64,000 bases of DNA, from NCBI RefSeq assembly GCF_008931805.1, contig NZ_CP044399.1:3335370-3399369 (forward strand), in the 5' to 3' direction. The notes beneath the pieces are model-generated. The model worked only from the letters and a program-made list of their open reading frames with translations, did not search any database and was not told the DNA's origin. The stretch is from Moritella marina ATCC 15381 (GTDB lineage: Bacteria > Pseudomonadota > Gammaproteobacteria > Enterobacterales > Moritellaceae). Shown in pieces: positions 38,907 to 47,798 of the stretch; the first letter of the stretch is position 1; each line of letters opens with the position of its first letter. Position numbers and translations under genes: made by a program.

Positions 38907-39036
38907 GTATCTCGAGATCGCTAATGATGAGTTGATGAGGATAAGAGATTAATAAAAAGAGTGTTCCGAGAAGTGCAGCCATGAGAGAGTCACTAGATGT
39001 CAGTGATTAAATGGGATTTATTTCATTACAGATATA

Positions 39037-39060
39037 GAAAAGGCGACACAATGTGTCGCC
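39037..39060 (-). terminator. Terminator of the CsrB-type RNA
   Basis: On the minus strand GGCGACAC-ATT-GTGTCGCC, an 8-bp perfect GC-rich stem, followed by TTTTC. It defines the RNA 3' end near 39036. Confidence 0.95.
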
Positions 39061-39201
39061 CTAAAGTCTCTATATCTCAATCCATGAAACGCGTAGCAAC
39101 CCTGCTAAATCCTGACTCTATTTATTCCGTTAAATTTCCACTTTCCAATCCGTCGGAGTGTCCTTTTGCCTTCCTAGCACAATAAATCCATCCTGATTTA
39201 T

Positions 39202-39706
39202 TTCTGTGTTACATCCTGTAACGTAATCCTTTGGTCTTCGTCCTGAAGCTGTCCTTGTGTCGCATCCTGCAACTTAATCCTTTGTCTTCGTCCTGAAGAT
39301 GTCCTTGTGTCGCGTCCTGCAACTTAATCCTTTGTCTTCGTCCTGAAGATGTCCTTGTGTCGCGTCCTGCAACTTAATCCTTTGTCTTCGTCCTGAAGAT
39401 GTTCCTTGTGTCGCGTCCTGCAACTTAATCCTTTGTCTTCGTCCTGAAGATGTCCTTGTGTCGCGTCCTGCAACTTAATCCTTTGTCTTCGTCCTGAAGA
39501 TGTTCCTTGTGTCGCGTCCTGCAACTTAATCCTTTGTCTTCGTCCTGAAGATGTCCTTGTGTCGCGTCCTGCAACTTAATCCTTTGGTCTTCTTCCTGAA
39601 GCTGTCCTTGTGTCGCATCCTGCAACTTAATCCTTTGGTCTTCTTCCTGAAGCTGTCCTTGTGTCGCATCCTGCAACTTAATCCTTTGTTCTTCTTCCTG
39701 AAGATG
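39202..39706 (-). repeat. Tandem array of 50-51-bp units within the CsrB-type RNA
   Basis: Nine full units begin on the plus strand at 39252, 39302, 39352, 39403, 39453, 39504, 39554, 39605 and 39656, preceded by a diverged unit at 39202-39251. Inner units (39302-39553) are almost identical, with single-base insertions (one extra T, or GG for G) giving the 50/51 alternation. Outer units differ at a few positions that keep the hairpins. There are no unique spacers. Confidence 0.97.
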
Positions 39707-39731
39707 TTCCCGCCTCGTCCTTGTGCTTATA

Positions 39732-39759
39732 AATATACGTGATTAACGCCCAGCAACAA
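39732..39759 (-). promoter_or_regulatory. Promoter of the CsrB-type RNA
   Basis: On the minus strand TTGTTG (39754-39759), a 16-base spacer and TATATT (39732-39737). Transcription would start near 39729-39730, just before the first AAGGA. Confidence 0.6.
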
Positions 39760-39855
39760 GCGAGTAAAAATGATTAAATTACATCAATTTACAAGCGCCA
39801 AACACAACAACCAGATAAGTTACTGATAAATAAAGATATAATTTATTTTTTAGAG

Positions 39856-39935
39856 TGTAAGACTAGACATAACATCGAGATAGACCCCCTCACTTAATGA
39901 CGATATCCCGCCATCTGAATAGTCGATGTCTTACA
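39856..39935. promoter_or_regulatory. Two TGTAAGAC half-sites upstream of the CsrB-type RNA
   Basis: TGTAAGAC at 39856-39863 and its inverted copy GTCTTACA at 39928-39935 lie about 125-205 bases upstream of the RNA start. They match half of the TGTAAG-N6-CTTACA box bound by GacA/UvrY/VarA upstream of Csr RNAs in related bacteria. A full 18-bp palindrome is not seen, so this is suggestive only. The rest of 39760-40126 is AT-rich and shows no gene. Confidence 0.4.
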
Positions 39936-40126
39936 TGCATAAAATAGCCTTGCCAGTAGATTATATTGTGAATGAAAAATACACAGAACATACCCAAATT
40001 AAAGTTGTAACAGTTAAAATTTTGCAGTAAATAATTTTGTTAAAAATAAACATACCATTAACATCTATGCGTTTTAGTGTATTTGTGCTAATTTATTTTC
40101 TAATATTTTGCATTTGGGATAAAGTG

Positions 40127-41158
40127 ATGAAAACACGGATTACAGAACTATTTGGCATTAAGCACCCCATCGTCTTACCTGGTATGAGCTGGATATCAAA
40201 ACCAGAACTTGTGGCCGCAGTTTCCAATGCTGGCGGACTCGGAATTCTAGCAACAGGACCATTAAGCCAAGAAGAAACCCGCGCTGCCATTAAAGAAATC
40301 CGAGAGCTCACTGATAAACCCTTTGGTATTGGCGCAACACTGCTGATGCCAGGTGCAAAAGAAAATGCCAAAGTCGGCATTGAAGAACAAGTACCTGTGA
40401 TTAATTTTTCGTTAGGTAAAGGTGACTGGATTGTCGAGCAAGTTCACGCTTATGGCGGTAAAGTCATTGCGACAGTCGTAAATGAAAAGCACGCTAAATC
40501 AGCACAGTCTATTGGTGCGGATGCTTTAATGGTGACAGGCCACGAGGCAGCTGCGCATGGTGGTGATGTGACATCGTTAGTACTAGTACCTGCGATTGCT
40601 AGTGCAGTTGATATCCCCGTGATAGCGACAGGTGGTTTTGCTGATGGCCGTGGCCTTACTGCAGCATTAGCATTAGGTGCTGATGGTGTGGCAATGGGTT
40701 CGCGTTTTGCAACCAGCCAAGAAAGTGCACTACACAATGACGTTAAACAAGTCATTACCACGAAATCAGAAAACGATACGATCTACTCTAAGAATTTTGA
40801 TGGTCTTTATGCCCGCGTCTTAAAGACCCCAGCCTCTATTAAAGCAACCAAGAAACCAATGAACTTTGCGTTAGCATTATTCAAATCAGTGAAAGCCGCT
40901 AAAATGGTCGATTTACCATTTTGGAAACTGATTGCAGGCGTATTCGTACAGTTCGACAAGATAAAACAGCTATCTTATTTTGGTGCGGCAACAGAGAAAT
41001 TAGAAGCTGCTACGATCACAGGAGACCTAACAACAGGCGTGCAGTTTATTGGTCAATCACAGGGGTTAATCAACGATGTACCTAGCGTCGCTGTGATCGT
41101 CGAACGTATAATGGCCGAAGCTGATGATGTGATTAATAAGTTAGCTAGCCAATCGTAA
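40127..41158 (+). CDS. Nitronate monooxygenase family FMN enzyme (NPD/FabK-like)
   Basis: About 343 residues in a TIM barrel. It has GIKHPIVLPGMSWISKPEL at the start, GGLGILATGPLS, the GHEAAAHGGD motif containing the catalytic-type histidine, and PVIATGGFADGRGL followed by GADGVAMGSRFA for FMN phosphate binding. It oxidises nitronates or acts as an FMN-dependent reductase; class I/II nitronate monooxygenase and FabK-like reductase are hard to separate by eye. The start at 40127 matches the family; the open frame extends 30 codons upstream into a hydrophobic non-family stretch. Confidence 0.85.
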   Translation: MKTRITELFGIKHPIVLPGMSWISKPELVAAVSNAGGLGILATGPLSQEETRAAIKEIRELTDKPFGIGATLLMPGAKENAKVGIEEQVPVINFSLGKGDWIVEQVHAYGGKVIATVVNEKHAKSAQSIGADALMVTGHEAAAHGGDVTSLVLVPAIASAVDIPVIATGGFADGRGLTAALALGADGVAMGSRFATSQESALHNDVKQVITTKSENDTIYSKNFDGLYARVLKTPASIKATKKPMNFALALFKSVKAAKMVDLPFWKLIAGVFVQFDKIKQLSYFGAATEKLEAATITGDLTTGVQFIGQSQGLINDVPSVAVIVERIMAEADDVINKLASQS

Positions 41159-41174
41159 GACGAGCTAAGATAAT

Positions 41175-41212
41175 AAAAAAGCGATAAGGACACATTACAC
41201 GCCCTTATCGCT
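41175..41212 (-). terminator. Terminator after gspB
   Basis: AGCGATAAGG (41180-41189) pairs with CCTTATCGCT (41203-41212), followed on the minus strand by TTTTTT. It lies 29 bases past the gspB stop. Confidence 0.85.
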
Positions 41213-41240
41213 AAAGTAACAAACTAGTTGATACCGCCGA

Positions 41241-41912
41241 TTATGCCGACCAATCAGAGAGTGCTTTAAGACTGAAACTTTGCGCGCCAACACGCATAAT
41301 AACCTCATTTTGTAATATCTCTAAAATCTCCACATCATCACTTAACCAACTGCCTTCGCGTAAATCTCGATTATTTAAACGCACACTTCGATTGTTCCGT
41401 TTTGACGAATATACATGTGAGCTATAACTGATATCTGGAATTTGCACGCGCAAATGCGTCGGTAAGTCCGCAATAGGTACAGCGTTATAACTCTCTGGCA
41501 CCTCATTAACAGGCACGCTATCATCATCACTTGTCGCTGTTAACGCTCGGTTAAACTTAGCTAGTAACTCAGCAGACACTTCCTCATGTGTTAATTCATC
41601 ATTCATCGCCAATTGCTCAGAACCACGATCAAGTTTCGAGTTATTGCTCACGATTGGTATCACTTTCATCGCAGCTTGCTTAGCCGAATATAATGGGGCT
41701 ACCTGCTGCTTGGGTACTATAACCACCGATAACGGATGTTCAAATTCAATATCGGCTAACTTTAAAATAATCAGCGGGTCAGTTTGTTCAACGCCTGTTG
41801 AAATAGCGGTATTCGCAAATATTGGATTAACAAATAACAGCGAGATCCCAAATGCACTAGCAACCAAACCGCCCCTGAATAAGCGCGATGCTTTAGCGTC
41901 TATAAATTTCAT
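41241..41912 (-). CDS. gspB: Type II secretion accessory protein GspB
   Basis: A 223-residue protein with an N-terminal membrane segment and a C-terminal T2SSB domain (residues about 150-223: LRVQIPDISYSSHVYS, RSVRLNNRDLREGSWL, SFSLKALSDW). With GspA it helps the secretin pass or assemble across the murein layer. Its start overlaps gspA by 4 bases, so the two are translationally coupled. Confidence 0.9.
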   Translation of the reverse strand: MKFIDAKASRLFRGGLVASAFGISLLFVNPIFANTAISTGVEQTDPLIILKLADIEFEHPLSVVIVPKQQVAPLYSAKQAAMKVIPIVSNNSKLDRGSEQLAMNDELTHEEVSAELLAKFNRALTATSDDDSVPVNEVPESYNAVPIADLPTHLRVQIPDISYSSHVYSSKRNNRSVRLNNRDLREGSWLSDDVEILEILQNEVIMRVGAQSFSLKALSDWSA

Positions 41913-43606
41913 TTATCCTCCGCTATATGTGTCGCCACACTCAGTTTAGGCACAGTACTATCAGCATAATGCACTATCGTCATCATGGTTTGCGGGCCAA
42001 CAATACCATCTGCAGTTAATCCTGATTGCTGTTGAAAACGCATTACCTTTTGCATTAACAGCCAGTCAAACTTTGAGCCTGATAAAGTGTCTTCACCAAG
42101 TGCCGCACTAATATTTTTGTCTAACCAACGTACTAACTCACCTTTATCATTTTGTTTTAAACTATTTCTAAACCGGCTTGGCGCAGTCCAAAACAAAGTA
42201 AAATCACCCGTCCAGTTTTTTTCAAACCAAGCTTGGCTTACTAGTAAATGACTATTGCTAAGTTGTAATTCGACGCCCAACGGCGTAATACTCAGCAATG
42301 TCGCGTAATAGGCTTCGCCTAAATTATCTAGCAAACGAACAACCGCAGGTAAGTTATATTGCACCAATTGAGCATAATTCCCCTGGCGTTGTAGACAACG
42401 TAACTTAGCATATTGTGCATTACGACAACTCGCCTCTTCCAACGTAATGTCATAACCCCACTCTTTAAATAAAAATTGTGTGGCGGCGTTACCTTGTCGA
42501 GCTGATTTGATGTCTGAAGATAGCGCTTTATCTGTCATGACTTGATTATTAGCCACAACCGCTAAATCATCATGACCCTCATTGCCTAATTGCGCAATAC
42601 TATCACCGCTACTTGCAACTTCCGTGGCGGTGATAACTGGGGCTATAATTGGTATTAGCTCATCATGTTGTACAACGGCTACGTTATCTTCAGTCTGATT
42701 TAATAACCCTAATTGAAAGGCTGCAACAACGCCCCCGAGGCATAATATGCCCACAAGTAGCGAGATAGTCGGCGCTGTTTTTTTAGCTTTCACAGGCGTG
42801 GAGATCGCGACTGTTTTTACTGCAGCGAGGACATGCTGTGGACTGATTTTGTCTTCTCGGGTCTTAAACGCATAATACAGTGATTTATCACAAACCAGAT
42901 TCACTAACCGCGGTACCCCTTCGGTATGCTGGTGAATACGTTTTAATATCTTGCTGCTAAATAACCCCGGATTACCCGAAGCAATGCTTAACCGGTAAGC
43001 CACATAACTCGCCAATTCCAACTCGGTTAAAGGCAGTAAATGATAACGTGCAGTAATACGCTGAGCCAGTTGACGTAACTCTGGTTGTTTTAGTTTTTGC
43101 TGTAATTCCGGCTGACCAATCAGCACAATATGGAGTAATTTTTTATGATTAACATCGAGGTTGGTTAATAACCGCAACTGCTCTAATGCCGCTGTCGATA
43201 ATAGTTGTGCCTCATCGATAATCACGACACAGGATCTATCTTGTTGGCAATTAGCTAATAAATAATGATGTAACAAATCAAACAGCATTTTTAAGCTCAA
43301 ATTATGCTTATCATAATCAAGCTTAAATTCATCACATAAGGTCGCTAATAATTCTAATTCGCTGACTGCTGGATTATGGATATACCCCAGTACTGTCGTT
43401 TTCGTAAGTTCTTGTATTAAGGCTCGCGACACAGTGGTTTTACCTGTACCAACCTCACCCGTTAGCATGATAAAACCACCCGCACCTTGTAACCCATAGG
43501 TCAGATGTGTCAGTGCTTCTTTATGCCTGTCGCTCATAAAAAAGAAGCGGGGATCAGGGGCAATAGAGAAAGGCATCTCTTTTAAATGAAAAAACTCAGT
43601 ATACAT
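41909..43606 (-). CDS. gspA: Type II secretion ATPase GspA (ExeA)
   Basis: A 565-residue AAA-type ATPase. It opens FHLKEMPFSIAPDPRFFF, with Walker A TGEVGTGKTT (near residue 50) and Walker B VVIIDEAQLL. A single membrane segment follows at about 290-308, then a periplasmic region ending in a peptidoglycan-binding domain (FQQQSGLTADGIVGPQT, residues about 520-550). The ExeAB complex of Aeromonas uses the same layout to place the secretin. The rest of the T2SS operon is not in the window. Confidence 0.92.
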   Translation of the reverse strand: MYTEFFHLKEMPFSIAPDPRFFFMSDRHKEALTHLTYGLQGAGGFIMLTGEVGTGKTTVSRALIQELTKTTVLGYIHNPAVSELELLATLCDEFKLDYDKHNLSLKMLFDLLHHYLLANCQQDRSCVVIIDEAQLLSTAALEQLRLLTNLDVNHKKLLHIVLIGQPELQQKLKQPELRQLAQRITARYHLLPLTELELASYVAYRLSIASGNPGLFSSKILKRIHQHTEGVPRLVNLVCDKSLYYAFKTREDKISPQHVLAAVKTVAISTPVKAKKTAPTISLLVGILCLGGVVAAFQLGLLNQTEDNVAVVQHDELIPIIAPVITATEVASSGDSIAQLGNEGHDDLAVVANNQVMTDKALSSDIKSARQGNAATQFLFKEWGYDITLEEASCRNAQYAKLRCLQRQGNYAQLVQYNLPAVVRLLDNLGEAYYATLLSITPLGVELQLSNSHLLVSQAWFEKNWTGDFTLFWTAPSRFRNSLKQNDKGELVRWLDKNISAALGEDTLSGSKFDWLLMQKVMRFQQQSGLTADGIVGPQTMMTIVHYADSTVPKLSVATHIAEDK

Positions 43607-43910
43607 CTATGATTATCATCCTATGATTGAACCTTCACGTTAATAGCTAGACAACAAAATGTCAAAAATAGGCGATTAAAATACCACTTTATTCATGCAT
43701 TAAGTTAGCTAATCATCAACATAGGTATAATTATGACAATTAAAGTAGTGTAATAGTCACGATTGCATTTAATACTTAAATTCAAGACAGCAAAGATCGA
43801 GTTTCTAAACCGTTACGGTATAATTAATCAATACCAACAGTGATATCCAAGTCATCATTAACGTAAATATCTGCAAGCCATTATTAAAGTAAAGTAACAG
43901 GGGTTGTTTA
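43607..43910. other. Divergent intergenic region between gspA and cca
   Basis: 304 AT-rich bases between two divergent genes, presumably with both promoters. No ORF, hairpin or repeat of note. Confidence 0.5.
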
Positions 43911-45083
43911 GTGCAAATATATTTAGTCGGCGGTGCAGTCCGTGACAAGCTATTATCCTTACCGGTAAAAGACAAAGATTTTGTGGTCGTTGGCGCAACA
44001 CCAGCAGACATGCTTGAGCAAGGCTATCAGCAAGTCGGTAAAGATTTTCCGGTATTCTTACACCCAAGTACTAAACAAGAATACGCTCTAGCACGTACCG
44101 AACGTAAAAGTGGCTCTGGTTATACTGGCTTTACCTGTTATGCAGCGCCTGACGTCACGCTAGAACAAGATCTCGTGCGTCGAGATTTAACCATTAATGC
44201 CATGGTCGAAGACGAAAATGGTCAAGTCATCGATCCACTCAACGCCCGCGCTGATTTAGATAACCGTGTATTACGTCATATATCTGCAAGCTTCAGTGAA
44301 GATCCGCTCCGGGTATTACGTGTCGCACGTTTTGCTGCTCGTTTCCATCGTCAGGGGTTTACCATTGCCGATGAAACGCTGCTCTTGATGCAAGCCATGA
44401 CCCAAGCGGGAGATCTTGCCGAGTTAACCCCTGAGCGAGTATGGCAAGAAGTAGAAAAAACCTTATCTGCTGCGAATCCTGAAGTGTTCTTTAAAGTATT
44501 AAAAGATATAGGTGCATTAGCGGTTATTCTACCAGAGCTGGATAACCTTTTTGACCTCGCCGTTATAAGCAGCGATGAAGACAACGACGACAAAAATAAC
44601 AGCAATCTAGGCCTACAAGCATTAAGTCTGTTAAAAAACACCGCGTTACTATCGTCTAACTTAGCGATCCGATTTGCCGCAGTCATGCAAAACCTCGGGG
44701 AACAGCAGGCTAATATTAAAGCCTTGGCTAAACGTTGTAAGGTACCCAATGAACATCGTGATCTGGCAATACTCGTCAGTGCCCAGCAAGCTCATATCCA
44801 CAATGCACTAACATTAACACCAGCAGCAATAATCAGCCTATTCGATAATACCGATGCATGGCGTAAACCCGAGCGTTTCCAGCAGATATTACTCACTTGC
44901 TCGAGCAGTAAAAGCAAGCAACTCGCAGATGCTTATCAGCCAACCCAATATCTGACTAACATGCTCAACACCGCATGCGACATCGCCGTGCAACCGATTA
45001 TCGCGGCCGGGTTTCGTGGGCCAGAGATAAAACAGCAATTAACCTTACAACGTATTAGCGCGTTAACGGCATTACGTGCTTAA
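43911..45083 (+). CDS. cca: CCA-adding tRNA nucleotidyltransferase with degenerate HD domain
   Basis: A 390-residue class II CCA-adding enzyme. The head domain has YLVGGAVRDKLL, the DKDFVVVG catalytic acids and EYALARTERKSG; RRDLTINAMV and DPLRVLRVARFAARF follow. It repairs and completes tRNA 3' ends. The C-terminal region aligns by eye to the E. coli HD phosphohydrolase domain, but the CHDLGK motif reads MQNLGE and the GIHTL histidine is absent, so phosphatase activity is probably lost. The start is GTG with AGGGG upstream. Confidence 0.92.
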   Translation: MQIYLVGGAVRDKLLSLPVKDKDFVVVGATPADMLEQGYQQVGKDFPVFLHPSTKQEYALARTERKSGSGYTGFTCYAAPDVTLEQDLVRRDLTINAMVEDENGQVIDPLNARADLDNRVLRHISASFSEDPLRVLRVARFAARFHRQGFTIADETLLLMQAMTQAGDLAELTPERVWQEVEKTLSAANPEVFFKVLKDIGALAVILPELDNLFDLAVISSDEDNDDKNNSNLGLQALSLLKNTALLSSNLAIRFAAVMQNLGEQQANIKALAKRCKVPNEHRDLAILVSAQQAHIHNALTLTPAAIISLFDNTDAWRKPERFQQILLTCSSSKSKQLADAYQPTQYLTNMLNTACDIAVQPIIAAGFRGPEIKQQLTLQRISALTALRA

Positions 45084-45121
45084 TAGGTAATTAAATCGGT
45101 AAATAGGTAGATCGCAAGATC

Positions 45122-45152
45122 AAAAAAGGCTGTTACCACAGGTAACAGCCTT
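45122..45152 (-). terminator. Terminator after uppP
   Basis: GGCTGTTACC / GGTAACAGCC, a 10-bp stem with a 3-base loop, followed on the minus strand by six T. It could also stop cca transcripts weakly. Confidence 0.9.
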
Positions 45153-45168
45153 ATCTCAGACCGAAAGA

Positions 45169-46023
45169 CTAAATCGCTTGAGTATAAATTAAATAGAACA
45201 GACCCGCGCCTAACAATAAACGATAAACAACAAACGGGAACATGCCTAGTTTTTCTAGCACTTTCAAAAATACGTGAATACAAGCAACGGCACTAAAGAA
45301 AGACACGATCACACCAAGACCCATTGCAAACCAATCAACCGGACGTACCGTCGTAATCACTTCACCAGCGTTCAGAGCCTCAACAACATCACCATGTAGC
45401 ACTAATTTTAGCGTTAAATAACCACCCGCCATCGCAATGATTGGAATTGACATTAAGAATGAAAAACGCGCAGCTGCACTTCGGCTTAGTCCTAGCATTA
45501 AGCCCGCAGTAATGGTCACGCCAGAACGTGATGTACCAGGAATTAGCGCCAGCATTTGCGCAAAACCTATGATTAGAGCCCCTTTCCAACCTGTTTTGTA
45601 TTCATCTTTAATTTGTGTGGCATTGGCATCTGCCCACCATAATAATAAACCAAAGATAATCGTTGTTGTCGCGATAACGGTGGTACTACGTAGGTATAAC
45701 TCAATTAAATCTTTACCAAAGAAACCAAACAGCGCGGCCGGTATCGTCGCTAATAAAATACACCATGCAAGCTGACTGTCTTGAGTGTGTTCACCTTTAA
45801 ACATAGAACGCACCCAAGCAACGGCCATCGTGCCAACTTCTTCACGAAAATAAATAAGTACTGCTAATAATGTACCGATGTGCACAGCAACATCAAAAGC
45901 CAGACCTTGATCCTGCCAGCCTAATAATTGTGACGGTAAGATAAGGTGAGCAGAACTTGATACTGGTAAAAATTCAGTTAATCCCTGAATCAACGCCAGT
46001 ACGATCACTTCCAAAGTACTCAT
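45169..46023 (-). CDS. uppP: Undecaprenyl-diphosphatase UppP (BacA)
   Basis: A 284-residue inner-membrane enzyme with about 7-8 helices. Catalytic signatures are [19 protein letters not shown] (residues 9-27) and [10 protein letters not shown]. It recycles undecaprenyl pyrophosphate for murein synthesis. It lies between cca and the folate genes, as in E. coli where the gene is called bacA. A 115-base gap separates it from folK upstream. Confidence 0.96.
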   Translation of the reverse strand: MSTLEVIVLALIQGLTEFLPVSSSAHLILPSQLLGWQDQGLAFDVAVHIGTLLAVLIYFREEVGTMAVAWVRSMFKGEHTQDSQLAWCILLATIPAALFGFFGKDLIELYLRSTTVIATTTIIFGLLLWWADANATQIKDEYKTGWKGALIIGFAQMLALIPGTSRSGVTITAGLMLGLSRSAAARFSFLMSIPIIAMAGGYLTLKLVLHGDVVEALNAGEVITTVRPVDWFAMGLGVIVSFFSAVACIHVFLKVLEKLGMFPFVVYRLLLGAGLFYLIYTQAI

Positions 46024-46138
46024 TCATGTTTCCTTTATTGTTAGATGATGTTTATTGTTAAAAATAAAATAAATAATACCAATAACTGTAAAGCGAATAC
46101 TAATCAGCTCCGCCCTACCGAGATTGGTACCTTATCGT

Positions 46139-46645
46139 TTAAACTAGCTCAGTTATTGCTGGCCATTGCCACTGTGCTAGTGCCAATACCTGGGTTGATT
46201 TATCAAAGTCACGCCATAACGCAGCCATCGTCATACCCGATTCTGGGTGACATAGATCCGGCGCTAACTCCGCAAGCGGCCATAATACAAACGCATGATA
46301 AAGAATTTCAGGACGAGGTAAAACTGGCGATTCAGACTGGATAACGTTATCAAATAACAATAAATCCAGGTCCAAGGTTCGAGGTGCATAACGACGATCC
46401 GTCGCTTTACGTCCATGTGTGATTTCAAGATCTTTTAAACACTGCATTAATGCAGTAATCGATAACGATGTCGTAAACTCCACCACTAAATTGTAATAGT
46501 TATCACCCGTACAATTAACCGCAGCACTTTCGAAAATAGATGAAACACGACAATTATCAAACATGATATCCAGATCTTGCAGAGCGTTCGCAACATTCAC
46601 TTCTTTATTAATGTTACTGCCAACGCCGATATGCACTAAAGCCAT
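46139..46645 (-). CDS. folK: 6-hydroxymethyl-7,8-dihydropterin pyrophosphokinase (HPPK)
   Basis: A 168-residue folate-pathway kinase. It has IGVGSNINKEVNVANAL at the start and RYAPRTLDLDLLLFD, with the Mg-binding DLD. It makes hydroxymethyl-dihydropterin pyrophosphate just after the FolB step. Its ATG overlaps the folB stop (TAATG), so the two consecutive pathway enzymes are coupled. This is a folB-linked HPPK; a second folK may exist elsewhere in the genome. Confidence 0.92.
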   Translation of the reverse strand: MALVHIGVGSNINKEVNVANALQDLDIMFDNCRVSSIFESAAVNCTGDNYYNLVVEFTTSLSITALMQCLKDLEITHGRKATDRRYAPRTLDLDLLLFDNVIQSESPVLPRPEILYHAFVLWPLAELAPDLCHPESGMTMAALWRDFDKSTQVLALAQWQWPAITELV

Positions 46646-47013
46646 TACGCTAACGATCCGTCACGTTCACCACGTTCAATGTAGACACCAACGGTTGCAG
46701 CATTGGCAACGGCGCCAGGTTTACTCAATTTTAAGCTGATCCAAGGAATACCAAAGGTTGTCATTAATAGCTCAGCTACTTGCTCGGCCATTGTCTCAAC
46801 TAATTCAAAAATATTGCCTTGTGCAAAATCAGTAACCACTTTCGCGACGGCTGAATAATCCAATGCTTTGGTGATATCATCCGTCAGTGCTGATGGGCGA
46901 TTATCATGTGCCATCTGCAGATCAAAAACTAAACGCTGAATGATCTCTTTCTCCCAATCATATACACCGATTGTGGTAAAAACTTCCAATTTTTCAATAA
47001 ATACAATGTCCAT
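46645..47013 (-). CDS. folB: Dihydroneopterin aldolase
   Basis: A 122-residue enzyme of the T-fold family: FIEKLEVFTTIGVYDWEKE at the start, the catalytic-site region FELVETMAEQVAELL, and SKPGAVANAATVGVYIERG near the end. It converts dihydroneopterin to hydroxymethyl-dihydropterin. It is divergent from plsY with 188 bases between, matching E. coli gene order. Confidence 0.94.
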   Translation of the reverse strand: MDIVFIEKLEVFTTIGVYDWEKEIIQRLVFDLQMAHDNRPSALTDDITKALDYSAVAKVVTDFAQGNIFELVETMAEQVAELLMTTFGIPWISLKLSKPGAVANAATVGVYIERGERDGSLA

Positions 47014-47201
47014 GAGCTCGTCCGTAATAAACTTGATAGAGGTCGGATACCCTCGCGAATAGAAAACGCGTATGATAGGTTTCTCAATTTTATATATATC
47101 GATAATAAACTACATAATTGTCAACCTTGTGGCTGCACGCAATTTATTAATCGCTATAATCATGCAATAATACAGCAAACCTAGAGAAGAATTAATCAGT
47201 A

Positions 47202-47798
47202 ATGACCCTATTGAGCTTAATCTTTATCATTTTCGCCTATCTGCTAGGTTCCATTTCTTCAGCAATCCTAATTTGCCGACTATTTCGCTTACCTGATCCA
47301 CGGAAATACGGTTCACTCAATCCAGGTGCAACCAACGTATTACGTTCAGGCAATAGATTCGCAGCCGGTTTAGTACTCTTTTTTGATATGCTCAAGGGTG
47401 CATTACCCGTCTGGTTAGCTTGGTATTTTAATATTACGCCTTTTTACCTCGGACTTATCGCCATTGCCGCTTGCCTTGGTCATATCTATCCTATTTTCTT
47501 CCATTTTCAGGGTGGTAAAGGGGTCGCAACTGCCTTTGGCGCACTATTAACGATTGGTTTTGATTTAGGTGCATCCATTGTCGCAAGTTGGTTATTATCT
47601 TTAGCAGTAACAGGCTACTCTTCAGCTGCAGCTATTTTTACCGCGCTCTTCGCCCCGATCTATACCTTAATATTTAAAGCCCAATATACCCTGCCAGTGG
47701 CGATGTTATCTTGCCTTATTATTTTACGTCACTACGACAACATCATGCGTTTGTTCCGTGGTGAAGAAAGTAAGATTTGGCACAAAAAGAAAAAATAG
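47202..47798 (+). CDS. plsY: Glycerol-3-phosphate acyltransferase PlsY
   Basis: A 198-residue inner-membrane acyltransferase using acyl phosphate. Motif 1 is [11 protein letters not shown], motif 2 [14 protein letters not shown] and motif 3 [13 protein letters not shown], all intact. It starts phospholipid synthesis. The C-terminus is lysine-rich. Confidence 0.95.
   Translation: MTLLSLIFIIFAYLLGSISSAILICRLFRLPDPRKYGSLNPGATNVLRSGNRFAAGLVLFFDMLKGALPVWLAWYFNITPFYLGLIAIAACLGHIYPIFFHFQGGKGVATAFGALLTIGFDLGASIVASWLLSLAVTGYSSAAAIFTALFAPIYTLIFKAQYTLPVAMLSCLIILRHYDNIMRLFRGEESKIWHKKKK

Larger units (their letters stand above)
39036..39730 (-). ncRNA. csrB: CsrB/RsmZ-type CsrA-sequestering small RNA with tandem-repeat architecture
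   Basis: A minus-strand RNA of about 695 nt that does not encode protein. Each 50-51-nt unit carries CTTC-AGGAC-GAAG and GTTGC-AGGAC-GCGAC hairpins, with AGGA in the loop, plus two single-stranded AAGGA motifs. About 50 GGA motifs are counted by hand, some 20 of them CAGGA. Stems are preserved where units differ: GTTGC/GCGAC becomes GTTAC/GTAAC at 39208-39222, a compensatory change, and a new 8-bp stem with an AGGATG loop occurs at 39181-39202. A perfect terminator ends it at 39042-39060 and a promoter precedes it at 39732-39759. This is the classic layout of RNAs that bind and titrate CsrA, whose gene is at 59683-59874. The length and regular repetition exceed E. coli CsrB (about 369 nt). 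CsrA binding is inferred. Confidence 0.88.

Noticed and set aside
39324-39676. Minus-strand open frames encoding repetitive peptides such as QDATQGQLQEEDQR across the tandem array.
   Set aside because: The frame is broken by the single-base unit-length changes, whereas RNA stems are preserved, and a terminator and promoter fit an RNA gene.
39202-39706. CRISPR array.
   Set aside because: Units are contiguous tandem copies with no unique spacers, and no cas genes are in the window.
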